From Ceratodon purpureus (lineage: Eukaryota > Streptophyta > Bryopsida > Pseudoditrichales > Ditrichaceae), in assembly GCA_014871385.1 (NCBI GenBank), contig CM026433.1, positions 15,069,985 to 15,133,984 of the forward strand: a stretch of 64,000 bases of DNA, in the 5' to 3' direction. The number at the start of each line of letters is the position of its first letter. The first letter of the stretch is position 1. A program made the translations under genes and the position numbers. A model generated the notes under the pieces. It was not told the origin of the DNA and did no database searches. It was given only the letters and a program-made list of their open reading frames with translations. Of the stretch, positions 11,816 to 24,132 are shown one piece after another.

Positions 11816-14800
11816 TGTAATCAAATAATTACTAAGGTCATTTTAAACAAAATTAACCAATTAACTCTCTAACTCAATTTTTAAGTATTATAAATGAAAT
11901 GTTTTCAGAAAATTATATTTAACAAGACTTATCACAATTTACCATCAATAATCTATGTTCTATAAAATATCAAAGTCTTTGATTAAAAATATATATTTCT
12001 TTATAATTGAAATTAATTTTAAAATTCTATATTTCAAGAAACAAAATTCTTAAAATTTTAAAATCCTTATACAAAATTAGAGGGAAAAAAACTAGAGATT
12101 CAAGAAAGAAAAAAAGAAAAAAAAAGAAAAAAAAGAAAAAAGAAAATCAAAGAAACTAACGACTACAACTTTTGTTTCCTTTCTAAAGATTTTATATTCT
12201 ATACCAAATTTTATTAAAAAAACAGATTAAAAAATTACGATACCACAATCTAGAAACAAAAAGTTACACCTACAATAACTGAAGTAACAACAATAATATA
12301 TAGATGAGTTTTCATTCTTTTGTGCCTCTTTGTAAAGGTTGTGACTTTTGGAGCAATAAATTATTTTTAATAATTTTAAGATAAATATATTTTAAAATTA
12401 AAAATATATAAATTAATAGCTTATTTCCACTTATTGACTATACTTTATTTTAGGTTATTTCTTATTTGTTAGATTTTTTTAGTTGACTTGAATAATGTTT
12501 CTGAAGCCAACATTAAAAGAAATCATACATAAATCGTAATTATTCCTACGACCTAATTTTAGATGAGAATATAAGGTATTTTGATTAGAAAAAGAAATAT
12601 TTTTTTTACTGAACTTATTATGAGATATTTATCTAATTTTCTTTTAATTAATATGATGCATAATCCAAATGACATGCCGTTGAGATTACTTTCTATGATG
12701 CTTTTTAAAAAATTATATATTATTTTATTTTATAATTACATACTGATTCATATATTTCTTTTTGAAAGTAAATAAACAAAGTACCATTCTTTTAGATGTT
12801 TTTGTTAATATTCGAAAAAATCATTTTTTGTAACTTAACATTATTTAAATTTTCCATTTCTAATAAGACCATATATTCTAAAACCATATATTCTAGTTAG
12901 GTCAAATCTAAATATTATAAAATAATAAATTCAAATAATACGTAAGAAGCACGGTCGTGTGATTTTGATTGAATAGTTATAAATGAACATCTTAACTGAT
13001 TGCTTGTACATTTTTGATTAATCTCAAAGTGTGAAATTCTTACATTGCAAAAGGATGAATCAATTTCAATTGTTGAATTCAACTGATGGAGTGATTATAA
13101 TATTTAAATTACATGTTTAAACCTTAATAAATTCATTTTAGGACATCAAATGCTTTAAAACGGAAATCAACCAATAAAAGTTAATTTTTTTGGAGCAAAG
13201 GTGTGAATGGATTTAAGGGATTTTCAAACATATTTTGAATTCTTAAAAAATAAATTAACAATTGACTATGAATTTAATAAAAATGAAAAAAATGTTCAAT
13301 TTTGTAGAAACTCAATTATTTTGTATCCATTTTTATTAAGATGTATTTTTTAAGAATTAAACTAAGTTTTAGAATAAATTAATTAAGACTTTTTAGATCT
13401 TTTTGCATAAAAGTCTAAGCAATCACGTCTTATTTAATTTTTTATGCAAAATTTAGTTTTTTAGAAAACATTCTCATATTATCCAACTTCATTCAATGTT
13501 TAAAAGCAATTCTTATACATGTTCATCAATTGATTTTAAATTAAAATTTGATATTTGATGCAATTAAATATTAATTTCATTTGATAATAAGTTATCAATT
13601 TATACATCTCATAAATCAATAGAACATCTTGCCTCTTACATCATTTTTTATAAAACAAGTCACATCAACGTGACTTGCATTATCAACCTAATGTCATCCT
13701 AATCCTTTTCAAAAGGTGCTACAGTGATCCATTTCAACATGTTTGAAAACTTCTAGCCATCATAAATGACATCCATTTCAATTTTTCTACTTTGATATAA
13801 TCTTTGTACCTGTATAAATTTTCTATTATTAATAGTCCCCCAAATGTAACTGACATCCATATCAAAGGTTTACATTTAAAAAAAAAAAATTACTTGAACC
13901 AATATAATAAGTATACACACATAGAACATATAATTAGTGTATCATTTTGTACATATCATAACTCATTAGACCAATGTTTTTATTCAAAATTTTCATTTTT
14001 CATTTTTTAAGAATTAAAACGGGGTCCTTATATTCACATTTAAAAATGTCTATCATGAATAAAGGATATTGGGCTTATTTTAAATCAACCATGCTACAGA
14101 CATTTGATTCTATATTTTAAATCAATTTCATTTACCATTAATTATGTTTATAGGCTAATTATTGAATGCCTAGATAATCCAAAATTAATTTTTTGATTTT
14201 TGATTGTTGATTTTGGTTTGTTATGCACCATTTCAATTATGTTTTATTTATGCATTACAAGGTTTCTAGTTTACTTTAATGTGATCAATTTAGTTCTTAA
14301 AAGTCCCATATTCTTTTCAATTAAAACACAACATTGCTTTAAAGTGCCATACATGCAATTAGGAGTGAATTTTGGAAATCTCAAATGCACAATTTTGTAG
14401 TAAACTTGTAGTAAATGAAGTGGATCAAGTTTGGACTCATGAAGCTTCATAGTATGAAAAATCATTATGTTTAAAAATATAAAAAAATTTAAAATTTGAT
14501 TGTAGGCACTTTGGAGTTGAATTTCTATTTCTAAAATTTTTGTAATTAAAAAATCTCAATAACTTTATATGTTATTGATTGAATCTGAGTCATTTTAAAT
14601 TTTGTACATCCTCATTTTGTCTCAACAATGAATTTATTCTGTGATTGCTATTATCATGTAAACTAGCTATTCATTATAGCTACATCCAAAAAAATGATAT
14701 TGTTGATTGGATTTTTTTAAATTGATGTCATCTATGTTGTGAACGTATAGAAGACCATTTAGAATTTGCAATACTTTAGTTTATCAATTATTATTAAATG

Positions 14801-15534
14801 AGAAATACCAATCAATAGATTTTAAGAATACAAAAATTATTCTAGTTTAAGTCAAATAATAGCATATCATATTTAAACCTACAACTTCAATGATTTATTA
14901 CAATTTTAGAATTCATAAAATAAATCACCTTCAAGCATATCATATAAAATGATTGTAATTGAAGCTTCAACTATTAAATAATCAAGAGAAGCTAACAACT
15001 ATGCGGATGTCCTTACAATGACATGATGGGTTCTAACTTATGATAATTTTCAATAACCACTTTTTCAGTTATGATATGAAACAAAATATCTCAAATTCAA
15101 AATCAAATATTAAATATAAAATATAAAATTGATGTAATTGTATACCTCATTTATACAACTCAATTGCTTTGCGCTAAGCATGATTCCTTTTAAGCAAAAA
15201 TTATATCCTCATGCTTTTATATATATCCATTGATCAAAACGAATATTCTGTATCCACATACTTATGTGAACCCAAGCATGAAGGATGCCTTGTACTTCGG
15301 CTACACGCTTGAATCGCTTTGTCAACTTGGATGCATTTCCGCAAATGCCTAGGTAAAAATAGACCTACAACGGGCCAACTCGACGAGCTAGCAACAAAAC
15401 TTTGATAATAAGGAGTGAGGTTGAGAATCATCTTTTGCAATTTTCTTATACACCACCTTGTTAATATCTTCAATTCTCTACACAAATGCTTTCCTTTGCT
15501 ACAACACCAATGATATAGTTTGATGGCCAACACC
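11816..15534. other. AT-rich gene-free stretch
   Basis: About 3.7 kb, strongly AT-rich, with A-rich purine runs near 12090-12150 and many homopolymer tracts. I see no supported gene, RNA or transposon structure. The part nearest 11815 should include the orphan gene's promoter, and the part nearest 15534 the 3' UTR of the DRE2-like gene. Confidence 0.55.
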
Positions 15535-17890
15535 CTACATAGCTTGTATTGGTATTTTGCAATCCAATGTAATGCCTGGCTGGCCCACACACTCGGTTCC
15601 ATATAAGTCATTTGTGATTTCGAACTTACACATTTTTATATATCTAATTAAAAAAGCATTACATAAAATATGATATAAATGTTTTTTTTATAAAGTTAAC
15701 AAGTTAATTTTTTAAAATAAAAATATTCATTAAACTCATAGACCCATCACAACCCAAAGTGTTTTCTATATGAATATTGGTCAAACTACAATTCTATAAA
15801 ATATAACAAAGTATGGGATTTTGTTCAACATTATATTTCAACTTACCTTGCCACTTTCCAAAGATGAGAATTGATCACTTTCTTGTGGCCTTGCTTGTAG
15901 TTCATAAGGCTCACTTAGACAATATCTACAAGGTGGCTTTGAAGCACAGCAATTACTGTATTCTAGGGTCCAAAAAGAATTTACACAAAATTATAAAAAA
16001 TCCAATAATTAAAGCAATAAATGTATTACAATTTAAAGATACACATCATTAAATATTCCTCATTCCATATTATATTGACTGTGAATTTATTTTTCATAGA
16101 TTGAAGCATTTACCGTGGTACAATGAACAATTGTTATCCTCTTCACTAAAGGCTTCATCATCATCAAAACTATCCTCCTCTGCGCATAAACTAGAAAGAT
16201 CCAACTTGAAAACTCGTTTACTAGGCATTGGTTGGGAGTAATCTTCATCCTTTTGGTGGAATCGAGTCGGAGAAGGGCCCCTCTGTACACCCCTACTTGT
16301 ATACAATGGAGTATCGCCTCCGCTTAGTGTATCTTTAGGATAAGTGTATTCTATTTGTTGACCATAATCTTCATGATAAGGATCCAAATATCTATCGCTT
16401 CTATCATGGATTATTTGTGCTGATACATTGACATCTTTATAGTATTTGACGTCTGTTTGTGTTGTTGCTTCTATGTGCTGGTTTTTCTCGCGATCATATG
16501 GATACTGCTCGCCTAATTGTTGTCATATTGAGACATGTGCCAAACTACAATATAATAAGACTTTTTGAACTATTCAATAAATTGATATAAATTATAGATT
16601 TTGTTAGTATACATATAACTATTTTATTGGGATTTTTTTCAACCATCTAAGATTAATTTGTTATAGTTTTTTTTGCGTTAAAAAACAATGGAAAATTTCA
16701 AAGCTACAAACTGACCTGAATGGCCATAATGAATTTTTTTCTTAATAGCAAAAGTAGATCCTGAGTCCCATGTAGGCTTGTTAGCTTTCATCTGGAAATT
16801 GTTATCATAATAAATCAGAAAGTTAAATATACATCATGATTCATGAATTTCAATCTTCAGCAAATGAAAAATAAAAGTAAAAAATAAAAAAAATAAAATT
16901 TCAAGAGCTACTTACTCCAAAAGGCTTCAAAAGTGGTCCATTGATGGAAGAAATGTTAGTTGGAGTAATGAATTTGTATTCGTTGGAGAGGCCTATACCA
17001 TCTATAGACTCATCCATTTCTACATTAACAAATCCGGCTAATAGTAGGCTCCTTTCCAAATTTACTTTATCTTGTGCTGGTGTAGATGCCAATCTCTGCA
17101 AATATTTAATATCTTTTTGAATGATTAAAAAATAAAAATTATTGTAAATATTTTATTTCTCTTATATGGATGTAAACACTATCTATTACATTTAAGATGA
17201 AACTCTAAACCTCTCCTAAACCTCATCTTTTCTTCTACATCAAAAACCAATTATTTTATCCTTTGTAGCTTTTGTGCTTTTTAATATTCAAGAATGATTT
17301 TTCTACTTCATCATCTACCTTTAAATGAATATTTATAGTAAGAGTAGTTTAGTGCTCCAAAGTTTTCAAAAGCTTAAAATTTAAGAAGTATCAGAATTTA
17401 AAAGTTTTTTTTTATCTTTGTACAAGATTTTCTAACAATGTGGAAAAACTTTAATACTTTAAAAAGAACCTACAATGTTTCAAACTTGCTTGAAATATAA
17501 ACCCATGTTTTCTTAATTCTTACATATTGATTTTTAGAACCTTAAAATTTTATTAGAAAGATTGAATGCTACCGTTCGTTCTTCATCTGTAGGCCTTCTA
17601 CTCACAAGTGGTTCTTGAATTCGAAAATTGCCGCCCGTTTTAAGAACACGACTCACCTCCAATAGCCAAGCCCAATTGTGAAACCCTGGTGTTTCAGCTA
17701 ATGATATTACAACGTCTACAGATGATGTCTCAATGTCCAACTTGTCTCCTCTTTGAAGGAAATTAGTGAGCACGGTCAAAGCAATGTTTTCTCGAACTCT
17801 TTCTTTGTATGTTCTTGTAGCCCACATGATTATTGAAGATGGCATGTTTGAAACGTCGGTCACTAATAAAACCTCAGACTTGGAGCCCAT
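15535..17890 (-). CDS. Divergent DRE2/anamorsin (CIAPIN1)-like protein with eroded Fe-S motifs
   Basis: DRE2 carries electrons from TAH18/ATR3 to the cytosolic Fe-S assembly machinery. Six exons join in phase to 392 residues: 17890-17573, 17095-16916, 16791-16716, 16512-16114, 15962-15847 and 15624-15535. The methyltransferase-like N-domain is clear: EVLLVTDVSNMPSS, LDIETSSVDVVISLAETPGF, LEVSRVLKTGGNFRI, then ERSLLLAGFVNVEM. The linker signature KANKPTWDSGSTFAIKKK matches the plant KAKKPSWKIGSSFALKK, and KRVFKLDLSSL with an acidic FDDDEAFSEEDN follows. Between them sits an extra stretch of about 85 residues not usual in DRE2 (plant norm about 270). Fe-S motif A (C-x6-C-x2-C-x-C) survives only as C-x6-C-x2-C-x-S, and the twin CX2C motif B is reduced to two lone cysteines near YGTECVGQPGITLDC. 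The frame is open, so it may be a changed paralogue or a late-stage decayed gene. The last splice acceptor is weak. Confidence 0.7.
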
Positions 17891-20800
17891 TGTCAACAAG
17901 CCAATATGGTTGCAAGATAGTATATAATACCACTACTAGAACTATAATTTCAGCAAATTATGAAGGAAATTTGATGTTATGGCTTCCATATTGCAAGCCA
18001 TGATTCTTGAATCTTATAGCATTGCATACCAACATTCTATACTATCACATTTTTTCCTATTTGAAAATTAAATGTTGTTGCAACATGAAATTGCAAAATC
18101 CAAATTTCAAATTCATTGAAGTCCAAAAAGAACATTCCAACCATGTGGACCTTCTTTAGATAGGGTAAAACTTATTGTTGTTATAAAATGTCATGCTAAT
18201 AGCTACATTATAAGAACTTATTTATTGCAATTTCAATATAGTTAACCATTTTGAAAAGTCATAAAAACATTCTACTTCATTGAAAGAACAATTGTTATTA
18301 AATATAACAAGCATTGTCATTCAAATTTTTTAAGCTTTGATTTCTTTTAATTAAATGCGTAAAAGCCCTAAATTATAATTGAAAAATGTGAATTTGACAT
18401 TCTATGTCAATTTGCAGTGTATAATAAACCAACTTGGTTCTTCCATTTCTATTAAAGCATATTGCAAGTAAACCTAAATTTATGTTTTTAACTGTGTGAA
18501 AAATGGACAATGCATGTCAGAGCCATTTGTCATGAATCAACTACTTAAATAGAATTGGCTGGATCTTAATCGTCATGTGATGGAACAACCGGGAAATATC
18601 AAGCCAAAAAGACATGAAAAAAATTTGATGAGAAGGAGTAAGGAGGAGAAGAGGTACGTCTGTTTAAAGGACTGGATGAGATAAGACTTAACAAAATAAG
18701 TATTTGGGGTGTGGATAGGCATCTCATTATATCAAACCTAAAAGAAACACAATGATTTATTATTGTGCAAATAAAAGCTCTTTCCATTATAATTTTCAAA
18801 TAATACTAATATATTGATATTGTAATTAGTACATTTTTGTGAATATGTTCTATTTTAATCATGTATTTTTCATCTAATAGATGAAAATAACATCATCTAT
18901 TATTTCTAAAATTTTGTAAAGCTTATGAATTTACTATCCTTCATCACTTCAAAGATGAACTGAACTTTAATTTGCCTGTAGATGTTGTTTTCTATAAAAT
19001 TAAAAAATCAAATAATTTTTATCCAACAACTATGCTCTAAAATTTCAATTAATTAATTAATATAGAAGACGAATGGTTGAAGCATTGATGTGTTTGGCCA
19101 TAAGCAAAGAATGGTCTTAAATGTTATTTAATGTTGTTTGTTCTAAAACTTTTAGTGGATAAACTACGTAATGTTGTCTGACAACTTATGTATTATGATG
19201 AAGGTATCATTGGGTTTTTCCAAAGATTGAGAAGTATACATTAAATGTATAAGTGGTTTATTCAATGTGATACTTTATAATGTCAAATTCAAGAACTATT
19301 GCATGAAACTTAATTTTTTCTTATAATTTTTTCAAGCAAAATTACTAAGATTTAAGATGGTATTAAGTTTATGCAAGATTTTACCAGAATTGATCTTTAA
19401 AGAACTGAGAATGTTTTTAGTCTAAATACATCAATGCTTCTTAAGTATTATAAATGAAAGTAAAAGGGATATATTGAAATTTCAATTGGACATTGTAATT
19501 GTAGATTTATTATAAAAATGCATACAAAATATTTACAACATTTTAGATTGATCTAAACAATTTTAGAAGAAATTAGACTTGCCAATTGGAATCCAATCCA
19601 ACAAACTTCATTGAATGAAAAAAGTATGGCTTGTCAACGTTTCCATTACTGGAGGTTACAAATCTTGTAAATTTGGATTTAAACACAATAGAAAGAAATA
19701 GAGCACAAGGTACTTGCACCCATATTGACAAATATAATGATTCTATCATACTTCTTGGATTGCTTGGATGAAATCATTATACAATGATGTAAGGGAAAAA
19801 AAAAAAAAAAAAATTAAAAATACTTAAATCGTTTATTGTAAATCTTGGATGCAAAATGAACCCTCAATCATAGAGGTGACAAGGCATCATTGACTCTTGA
19901 CAAAAACTCTCATAAGTGTGCATGTTATTAGCTATATTTGCCGTATTGTACATCTCAAACTGAGAAAATAGCACATGAACATTGAGTCTAATTGATTTGA
20001 GTTGTCATTTTGACATGTATCCAATTCTACCTTAAGGTGCATTAGAATGTGATTATGAAAACCACCGTTTATTTGTGTATCTTTGACTATAACAAGCAAT
20101 TGTAGTAATACTAAAAATTAACTTGAATGTCAAAAGATTTTTTATCAACTTACACATGATGTTGTTATCTAATGGACCTATATATTTCTTTACATGTGAT
20201 GCATTAATACTTAGACTTATCAACTTCGTTACAACGTTTGGATCATCAAGATCAAGCCTTTATTAATCCATGTAAGTCTAATTGAACAAGCTCATGTTCA
20301 AAATTCATTTACAATCATGGAGGCCCTTCGAAATGGAGCAAATCAGCAAAACTCCATTCAATTCAACGGTGCTAAATTTGCTACTCAAAACACTAGCAAT
20401 GGGCAAAGTCAGCTCTTGCCTATACCATTGAATGTAGAGGCAAAATGTGCTTGTTTTCCTGCTACTTCTTCTTTGCACAAAAGAACAAAATTGCCAACCA
20501 CTAATTTGCTTTGCACACAACATGAGGAAATCCAAGGTATTGAGCGCCAAATGAGCCGAGAGGCAAAGATGGAAAGAGAAGGCCATCCATGTCATTAAGC
20601 TAGGTGCCTAAGTATATAATGCAGAGATAATTTATTTTCATTTAAAATCCGCGCAATACCAAAAACCACACTCAAGACCTATCCAAGCAGGCGGCACATT
20701 ATAGCTTCCAACTTCAAATTTCTATGTCATGGTGTACATTTTAGGCTGAGCAGTTTTTGAGCCACCTACAAGTTCCCCTTCTAAACATTCATAACTAATT

Positions 20801-20939
20801 TAATATTAATCCAAAATTAATTATTCCAATTGGTCTAATTTTCTAAATGCTTGCGGCACTTCTTCAGAAATTTGATTCCCTTGCTAGTTCCCCACCGAGC
20901 CTACCAAGCTGAAATCTGAGCGGTTTCTGAGCCACTGAC
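17891..20939. other. AT-rich intergenic stretch
   Basis: About 3 kb of AT-rich DNA upstream of the DRE2-like gene, with a poly-A run at about 19796-19813. A 93-codon ORF at 20317-20598 has no recognisable family. Short direct similarities (GAGCAGTTTTTGAGCCACC and a variant) near 20745 and 20917 border the MITE-like element that follows. Confidence 0.5.
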
Positions 20940-21364
20940 TAAGGTGGAGGCACCCATAGCCGACCAGGTACCCATAACTAATCAGTAGACTTCTCCATTT
21001 CGGACCTCCATTTCCAACCACTTACTGTTCAAAATCTTGGGAGATCTAGAAGAAAGTATCAAGCATGATTGGTAGAAAGGGAATCAAAGGGAATAATACA
21101 GGAATATCTTGGTAGGAGCACAGTGATCAAGTTTTGGTGTCATGGTGGTCGGTTTTAGGTGGGCCTACATATCGGCTATATGTATTACAAAAAAAATATC
21201 TTTCAAAATTCATAGTAAATTAAATATTGAAGTAAACATGACATTTAAAGTTGTATTCCTCCTTAAACCTATTTCCCCTTCAAGGAAAAATCTCCCTCAA
21301 CTTATACACCTCCAATCTTAGTGGCAAATCTCTTAACTGGTCGGTTATAGGTGCCTCCACCTTA
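20940..21364. mobile_element. MITE-like element, TA-flanked, copy A
   Basis: A 425-bp segment bounded by inverted repeats of about 26 bp: AGGTGGAGGCACCCATAGCC at the left and its diverged complement (GGTTATAGGTGCCTCCACCT) at the right, each flanked by TA. No coding capacity. TA flanks and short terminal inverted repeats fit a non-autonomous Tc1/mariner-type element. A related pair of ends occurs at 47484-47771. Confidence 0.6.
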
Positions 21365-22758
21365 TACCATCTCATGCCGGAAAACAAGTGCAGTGATATT
21401 GCTTCCTGAAACCCAGAATCAACGTGTCTGTGACCGTGCCCTTGAGGCACTGAACTAGCTGCTTCCCGGGCTGACCCAACTTAACAGTTCTCCGGAAACC
21501 TTCTCCGGAAACAGCTTCAAAGAAGAAGGCAGACGTGACAGACAATCAATCAATCAATGGGAGCTGCATCATGGACATGAACTACTTGCACTCAGTTAAT
21601 TAGTTAGACTGATATGATCGAAGCTTCACTTCGACAAACTTGTCCACATGAAGAGTAGACAAGGCTAGCTCAATCGATCATGTGACTGTGTATGAATCTA
21701 GATTCTAGTGGTCTTGCTCGAGCCCTGTGAATCTGATTTTAAGGTACTGGATTTGAGGTCCAATATCTGGGAGGAGCATCTAGTAGTAAATTGTTTGCAA
21801 GGAATCACCAGTTCCGCTCTGCTGTACATGTCCAGGTCAGTGTATATTATTGATTCATCTCTCTCTCCGGTGTCTTTCAGACGTATATATTTTGGTTTGT
21901 TTTTTCTTTAGCTCGGGGTGGATTTTGCGTGAGTTTGATGTGTGGCTGCACGTGCAGTTTGCACCCCGTTTGCACTCCATGGGGAACTACGTGTACTTAA
22001 TTGTGGCATGTGGGATAGATAGGTTACATGACAGTACGTGGTCATTTTTCCTGCGCATATTTATGATCAATCCAACATATATGTGAATCGGTTTTCAGCG
22101 TGATCATTTCAACGCTTGTTATGGTGCAGTAGTTGATGTAGTTCCTAATTAACGTGAGGCTTAGAGATGAAGGTCCCGTTGTTGCCAACCTCTATTCAAG
22201 TTTGGTATTGTCTGAAGCACGATGGATGTCCTTGAAATTCTCAGGGATTCGTTCGTGAATTGGTTCACACGATAACGTCATCATTTGACAAGTTCTTATA
22301 CAAAATGGAAGGGAGGTTATGGTTGGAATCAGGTTCTTTTAACTGATATTTGTAGCTGACGAGATAATCCAGCACCAGAAGTGCATACTAGGCTTGCCAA
22401 ATTTTTTGGTCAGGGTTTATCTAGGGTTTATTGTATGATCGCTCCATCCTGCAATTTCGTATTTGGGTATCAAGTGCTTGAGATCACTCAGATTATTCTA
22501 TAGCCGTGTGAGGGGCAGAATGATGGTCAGCTTGTAGCATGGGTTTCAAACCGCTTATTATTTTCTTAGACTTGTAAAAAAATTAACACTACAACAAGAT
22601 TCTGTAATGCTCAGGTGATCACTGAATTTTGATTTTTGCATTCTTTTGTCAATATCAGGTTGTCATCTCTTCCTCTTCTACTTGGATAATCGCAAGTTTC
22701 ACTTATCTTACATCTTGCAAAGGAGCCAGATAGCGTTTCTCTTAGAGGTGGGCTTACA
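21365..22758 (+). other. Kinase upstream region, possible 5' UTR intron
   Basis: Moderately GC-rich sequence before the kinase start codon. A good donor context (TGTCCAG then GTCAGTG near 21835) and a good acceptor (TTTTGTCAATATCAG near 22659) would fit a leader intron, but transcript data are needed. A short CAAT repeat lies near 21544. Confidence 0.35.
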
Positions 22759-24132
22759 ATGGCCATGATGAATCAAAGTGGAAGAGAGACCTGTCAGGAT
22801 CAAGTAAGAGCAGAAGCAGAGGCTTCAACTACAGCTAGAATGTCAGAGTACTTCGACACACCTCATTCTTCCACTGTAGTGCAAAATGAAGCCGGTTCCC
22901 AGGATTCCACAACAAACTCCAAATCGGATTCATTTCCATCTGTATACTACTCAACACGGATTGAGAGCATGATGGAGAGTAGGAGCAAACTGGGCAGCGG
23001 TTTGGAATTTGAGATTGAGGCTTCAAAGGAGCACTGGACTGAAGTGGATCATTCCACAAGTGACATGGGATCTTCTTCATCTGATTTTTCAGAGAGCTCG
23101 GTAACTGAAACTGACCGCGAATACTTTGAGATGCTGAAGCAACATCCCCAGTGGGAAAACTTTTTCACAGAGTTTCCAGATCTAGTGATTGGTGAGAAAA
23201 TTGCTGAGGGAGGGCAGGCTGAGATTTATGCTGCTAGCTTTAAAAACAAGCGACGGTATCAAAATAGATGCAAGAGCATGGAGGGTGGATGTGATGACTA
23301 CCTGGAGGTGCATAATGTGGAGAAGCTCAAGGATGGCAGAAGATTTCTCTATGTTGTGAAGGTGTTCAAAGGAGCAAATATTCCCCTTCGATTCCTTCAA
23401 TCACAATGGCCGAGAGGGATGCTGTCTGCAGGCCATTCTCGTGATGGACCTTTGGTGTCTATCATCGGTGGAACATTGTTGAAGGACAAGAGGTTGGAGA
23501 ACAAGTTTGCTTTTGTGATGTCAAGACGAAAGGGTGATCTGCGCAGATTGATAGATGCAAGAATGGTGGAGAATGGCAACAAGAGTGCACCTTTCAGTGA
23601 AGTGCAGACCAAGTGGTTGATGTATAAAATTGCAAAGGATATGAGTCAGTTGCATGAGGAGTATGGCATCTTGCACAAGGATCTTAAAGCTGCAAATGTG
23701 TTGCTTTCTTTGTTGGAGGATGACAAAGATTTGGGTATTGGTGATGAGGTGTGTGTAGTTGTTGCAGATTTTGAGTGTTCCATGGGTGTGGTGGGCACGG
23801 GATTTTGGAGGGCACCGGAGATATTACGACAATTGAAAAATAGAGGTTTGAGTTCTAAAGTAGAATTTACACCTCAAGCAGATGTATATTGTTACGGAAT
23901 GACATGTTATGAAATTGTAACAGGGTGCATTCCATTTGGTGATCAGTCTTTTAATAAGTATGATCTTGTGCTTAGTGGAAGGCGACCAGAATTACCAAGT
24001 GGTTTAGATCCGTTCATTAAAGAGATCATTGTTAGTTGTTGGAAAGATGATCCATTACTAAGGCCTAGTTTTCAAGAGATAGTGAAGAAACTTCATTCTA
24101 GGTTGTATGAAAGTGAAGATGTATATCCATAA
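22759..24132 (+). CDS. Protein kinase (TKL-like) with DFE instead of DFG
   Basis: A 457-residue single-exon ORF. Residues 1-140 are Ser/Thr/Glu-rich and look disordered. The kinase domain starts near residue 143 with the glycine loop GEKIAEGGQAEIY, ATP-anchoring Lys at about 201 (VVKVF), catalytic loop HKDLKAANVL (Asp about 308, Asn about 313), then ADFECSMGVVGTGFWRAPEI. The metal-binding motif is D-F-E at about 337-339 rather than DFG, and only 12 residues separate it from APE, so the activation segment is very short. The C-lobe is normal (QADVYCYGMTCYEIVTG; SCWKDDPLLRPSFQEIVKKL). Catalytic Lys, Asp and Asn are present, so activity is possible; substrate unknown. The last third is more AT-rich than the first. 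A truncated inverted copy lies at 33355-33970. Confidence 0.88.
   Translation: MAMMNQSGRETCQDQVRAEAEASTTARMSEYFDTPHSSTVVQNEAGSQDSTTNSKSDSFPSVYYSTRIESMMESRSKLGSGLEFEIEASKEHWTEVDHSTSDMGSSSSDFSESSVTETDREYFEMLKQHPQWENFFTEFPDLVIGEKIAEGGQAEIYAASFKNKRRYQNRCKSMEGGCDDYLEVHNVEKLKDGRRFLYVVKVFKGANIPLRFLQSQWPRGMLSAGHSRDGPLVSIIGGTLLKDKRLENKFAFVMSRRKGDLRRLIDARMVENGNKSAPFSEVQTKWLMYKIAKDMSQLHEEYGILHKDLKAANVLLSLLEDDKDLGIGDEVCVVVADFECSMGVVGTGFWRAPEILRQLKNRGLSSKVEFTPQADVYCYGMTCYEIVTGCIPFGDQSFNKYDLVLSGRRPELPSGLDPFIKEIIVSCWKDDPLLRPSFQEIVKKLHSRLYESEDVYP

Noticed and set aside
20317-20598. 93-codon plus-strand ORF and overlapping 96-codon minus-strand ORF
   Set aside because: Both strands are open over the same segment, neither has a domain, and nothing nearby supports transcription.
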